From Candidatus Caldipriscus sp. T1.2 (GTDB lineage: Bacteria; Hydrothermota; Hydrothermia; LBFQ01): a stretch of 5,712 nt of DNA. The stretch lies in NCBI GenBank assembly GCA_000980735.1, contig LBFQ01000049.1, positions 24,736 to 30,447 on the forward strand. The letters are read 5' to 3'. Shown here piece by piece: positions 5,624 through 5,712 of this stretch (within the stretch, counting starts at the first letter, position 1; each line of letters opens with the position of its first letter). The notes under the pieces are model-generated. The model saw nothing but the letters and a program-made list of their open reading frames with translations, did no database searches and was not told the origin of the DNA. Made by a program: the position numbers and the translations under genes.

Positions 5624-5712
5624 CCGGGGGGTTGGTTTTGCTCGTACTTTCGATAAGGAGCTCGTGATATACGGAGAGGATAGGGGAAAATAGGGGTTTG
5701 GGTGTGGTTCCC
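5620..5712 (+). pseudogene. Frameshifted continuation of the MarC-family gene, cut by the window edge
   Basis: After the stop at 5621-5623, the frame starting at 5620 reads IAGGLVLLVLSI, exactly what should follow SLSHFK in MarC proteins (family pattern F.IAGG.LL.L.a). That frame then stops at 5665-5667, while the next one gives LVIYGEDRG at 5661-5687. The first frame returns with NRGLGVVP at 5689-5712, matching the family's VVPLAIPL region. Reconstruction therefore needs three small indels, near the AAA at 5618-5620, the AAGGAG at 5655-5660 and the GGGGAAAA at 5683-5690. Three changes in about 75 bases, all near homopolymers and at the window edge, look more like poor terminal sequence than gradual decay. 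Confidence 0.6.

Noticed and set aside
1..5712. RNA genes, insertion sequences, CRISPR arrays, long repeats or phage genes
   Set aside because: None seen; nearly every base is accounted for by the coding sequences, with no repeated units or tRNA-like patterns noticed by eye.

Overview
This 5,712-base window is dense coding DNA with almost no intergenic space. It probably comes from a thermophilic bacterium. An FtsW-type SEDS gene points to a peptidoglycan-walled bacterium. Heavy use of AGG/AGA and ATA codons, a pyruvoyl-dependent arginine decarboxylase and a Thermus-like aminopropyltransferase point to a thermophile making unusual polyamines. An Aquificota-like lineage would fit, but I cannot fix the taxon from the sequence alone.

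Layout: position 4282 down to 1 is a leftward (minus-strand) chain of six genes joined by overlaps. In transcription order they are a Thermus-type agmatine/triamine aminopropyltransferase (3374-4282), a pyruvoyl-dependent arginine decarboxylase pdaD (2914-3402), a second spermidine-synthase-like enzyme (2108-2932), a polytopic flippase-like membrane protein of the LPG-synthase TM/UPF0104 family (1180-2115), a UbiE/MenG-like methyltransferase (563-1198), and a second SAM methyltransferase (575 to beyond position 1). A divergent rightward pair starts near 4329: ftsW (4329-5402) and a MarC-family membrane protein (from 5402, running off the right edge), joined by a TGATG stop/start overlap.

The first three leftward genes form a polyamine module. 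PdaD should make agmatine from arginine. The Thermus-type enzyme could aminopropylate agmatine to N1-aminopropylagmatine, or extend triamines. The second aminopropyltransferase could act on putrescine or spermidine. AdoMet decarboxylase (speD) and a ureohydrolase (speB-like) would also be needed and are not in the window. The next three genes look membrane- or lipid/quinone-related, and their link to polyamines is only co-transcription.

Both edges show clusters of apparent frameshifts in otherwise well-conserved genes: the last methyltransferase at about 95-200 and marC at about 5618-5690. The interior frames are clean. This suggests the window is a contig with error-prone ends, although true gene decay is not excluded. 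No RNA gene, mobile element, CRISPR array or long repeat was seen, and there is no gene-free stretch longer than 300 bases.
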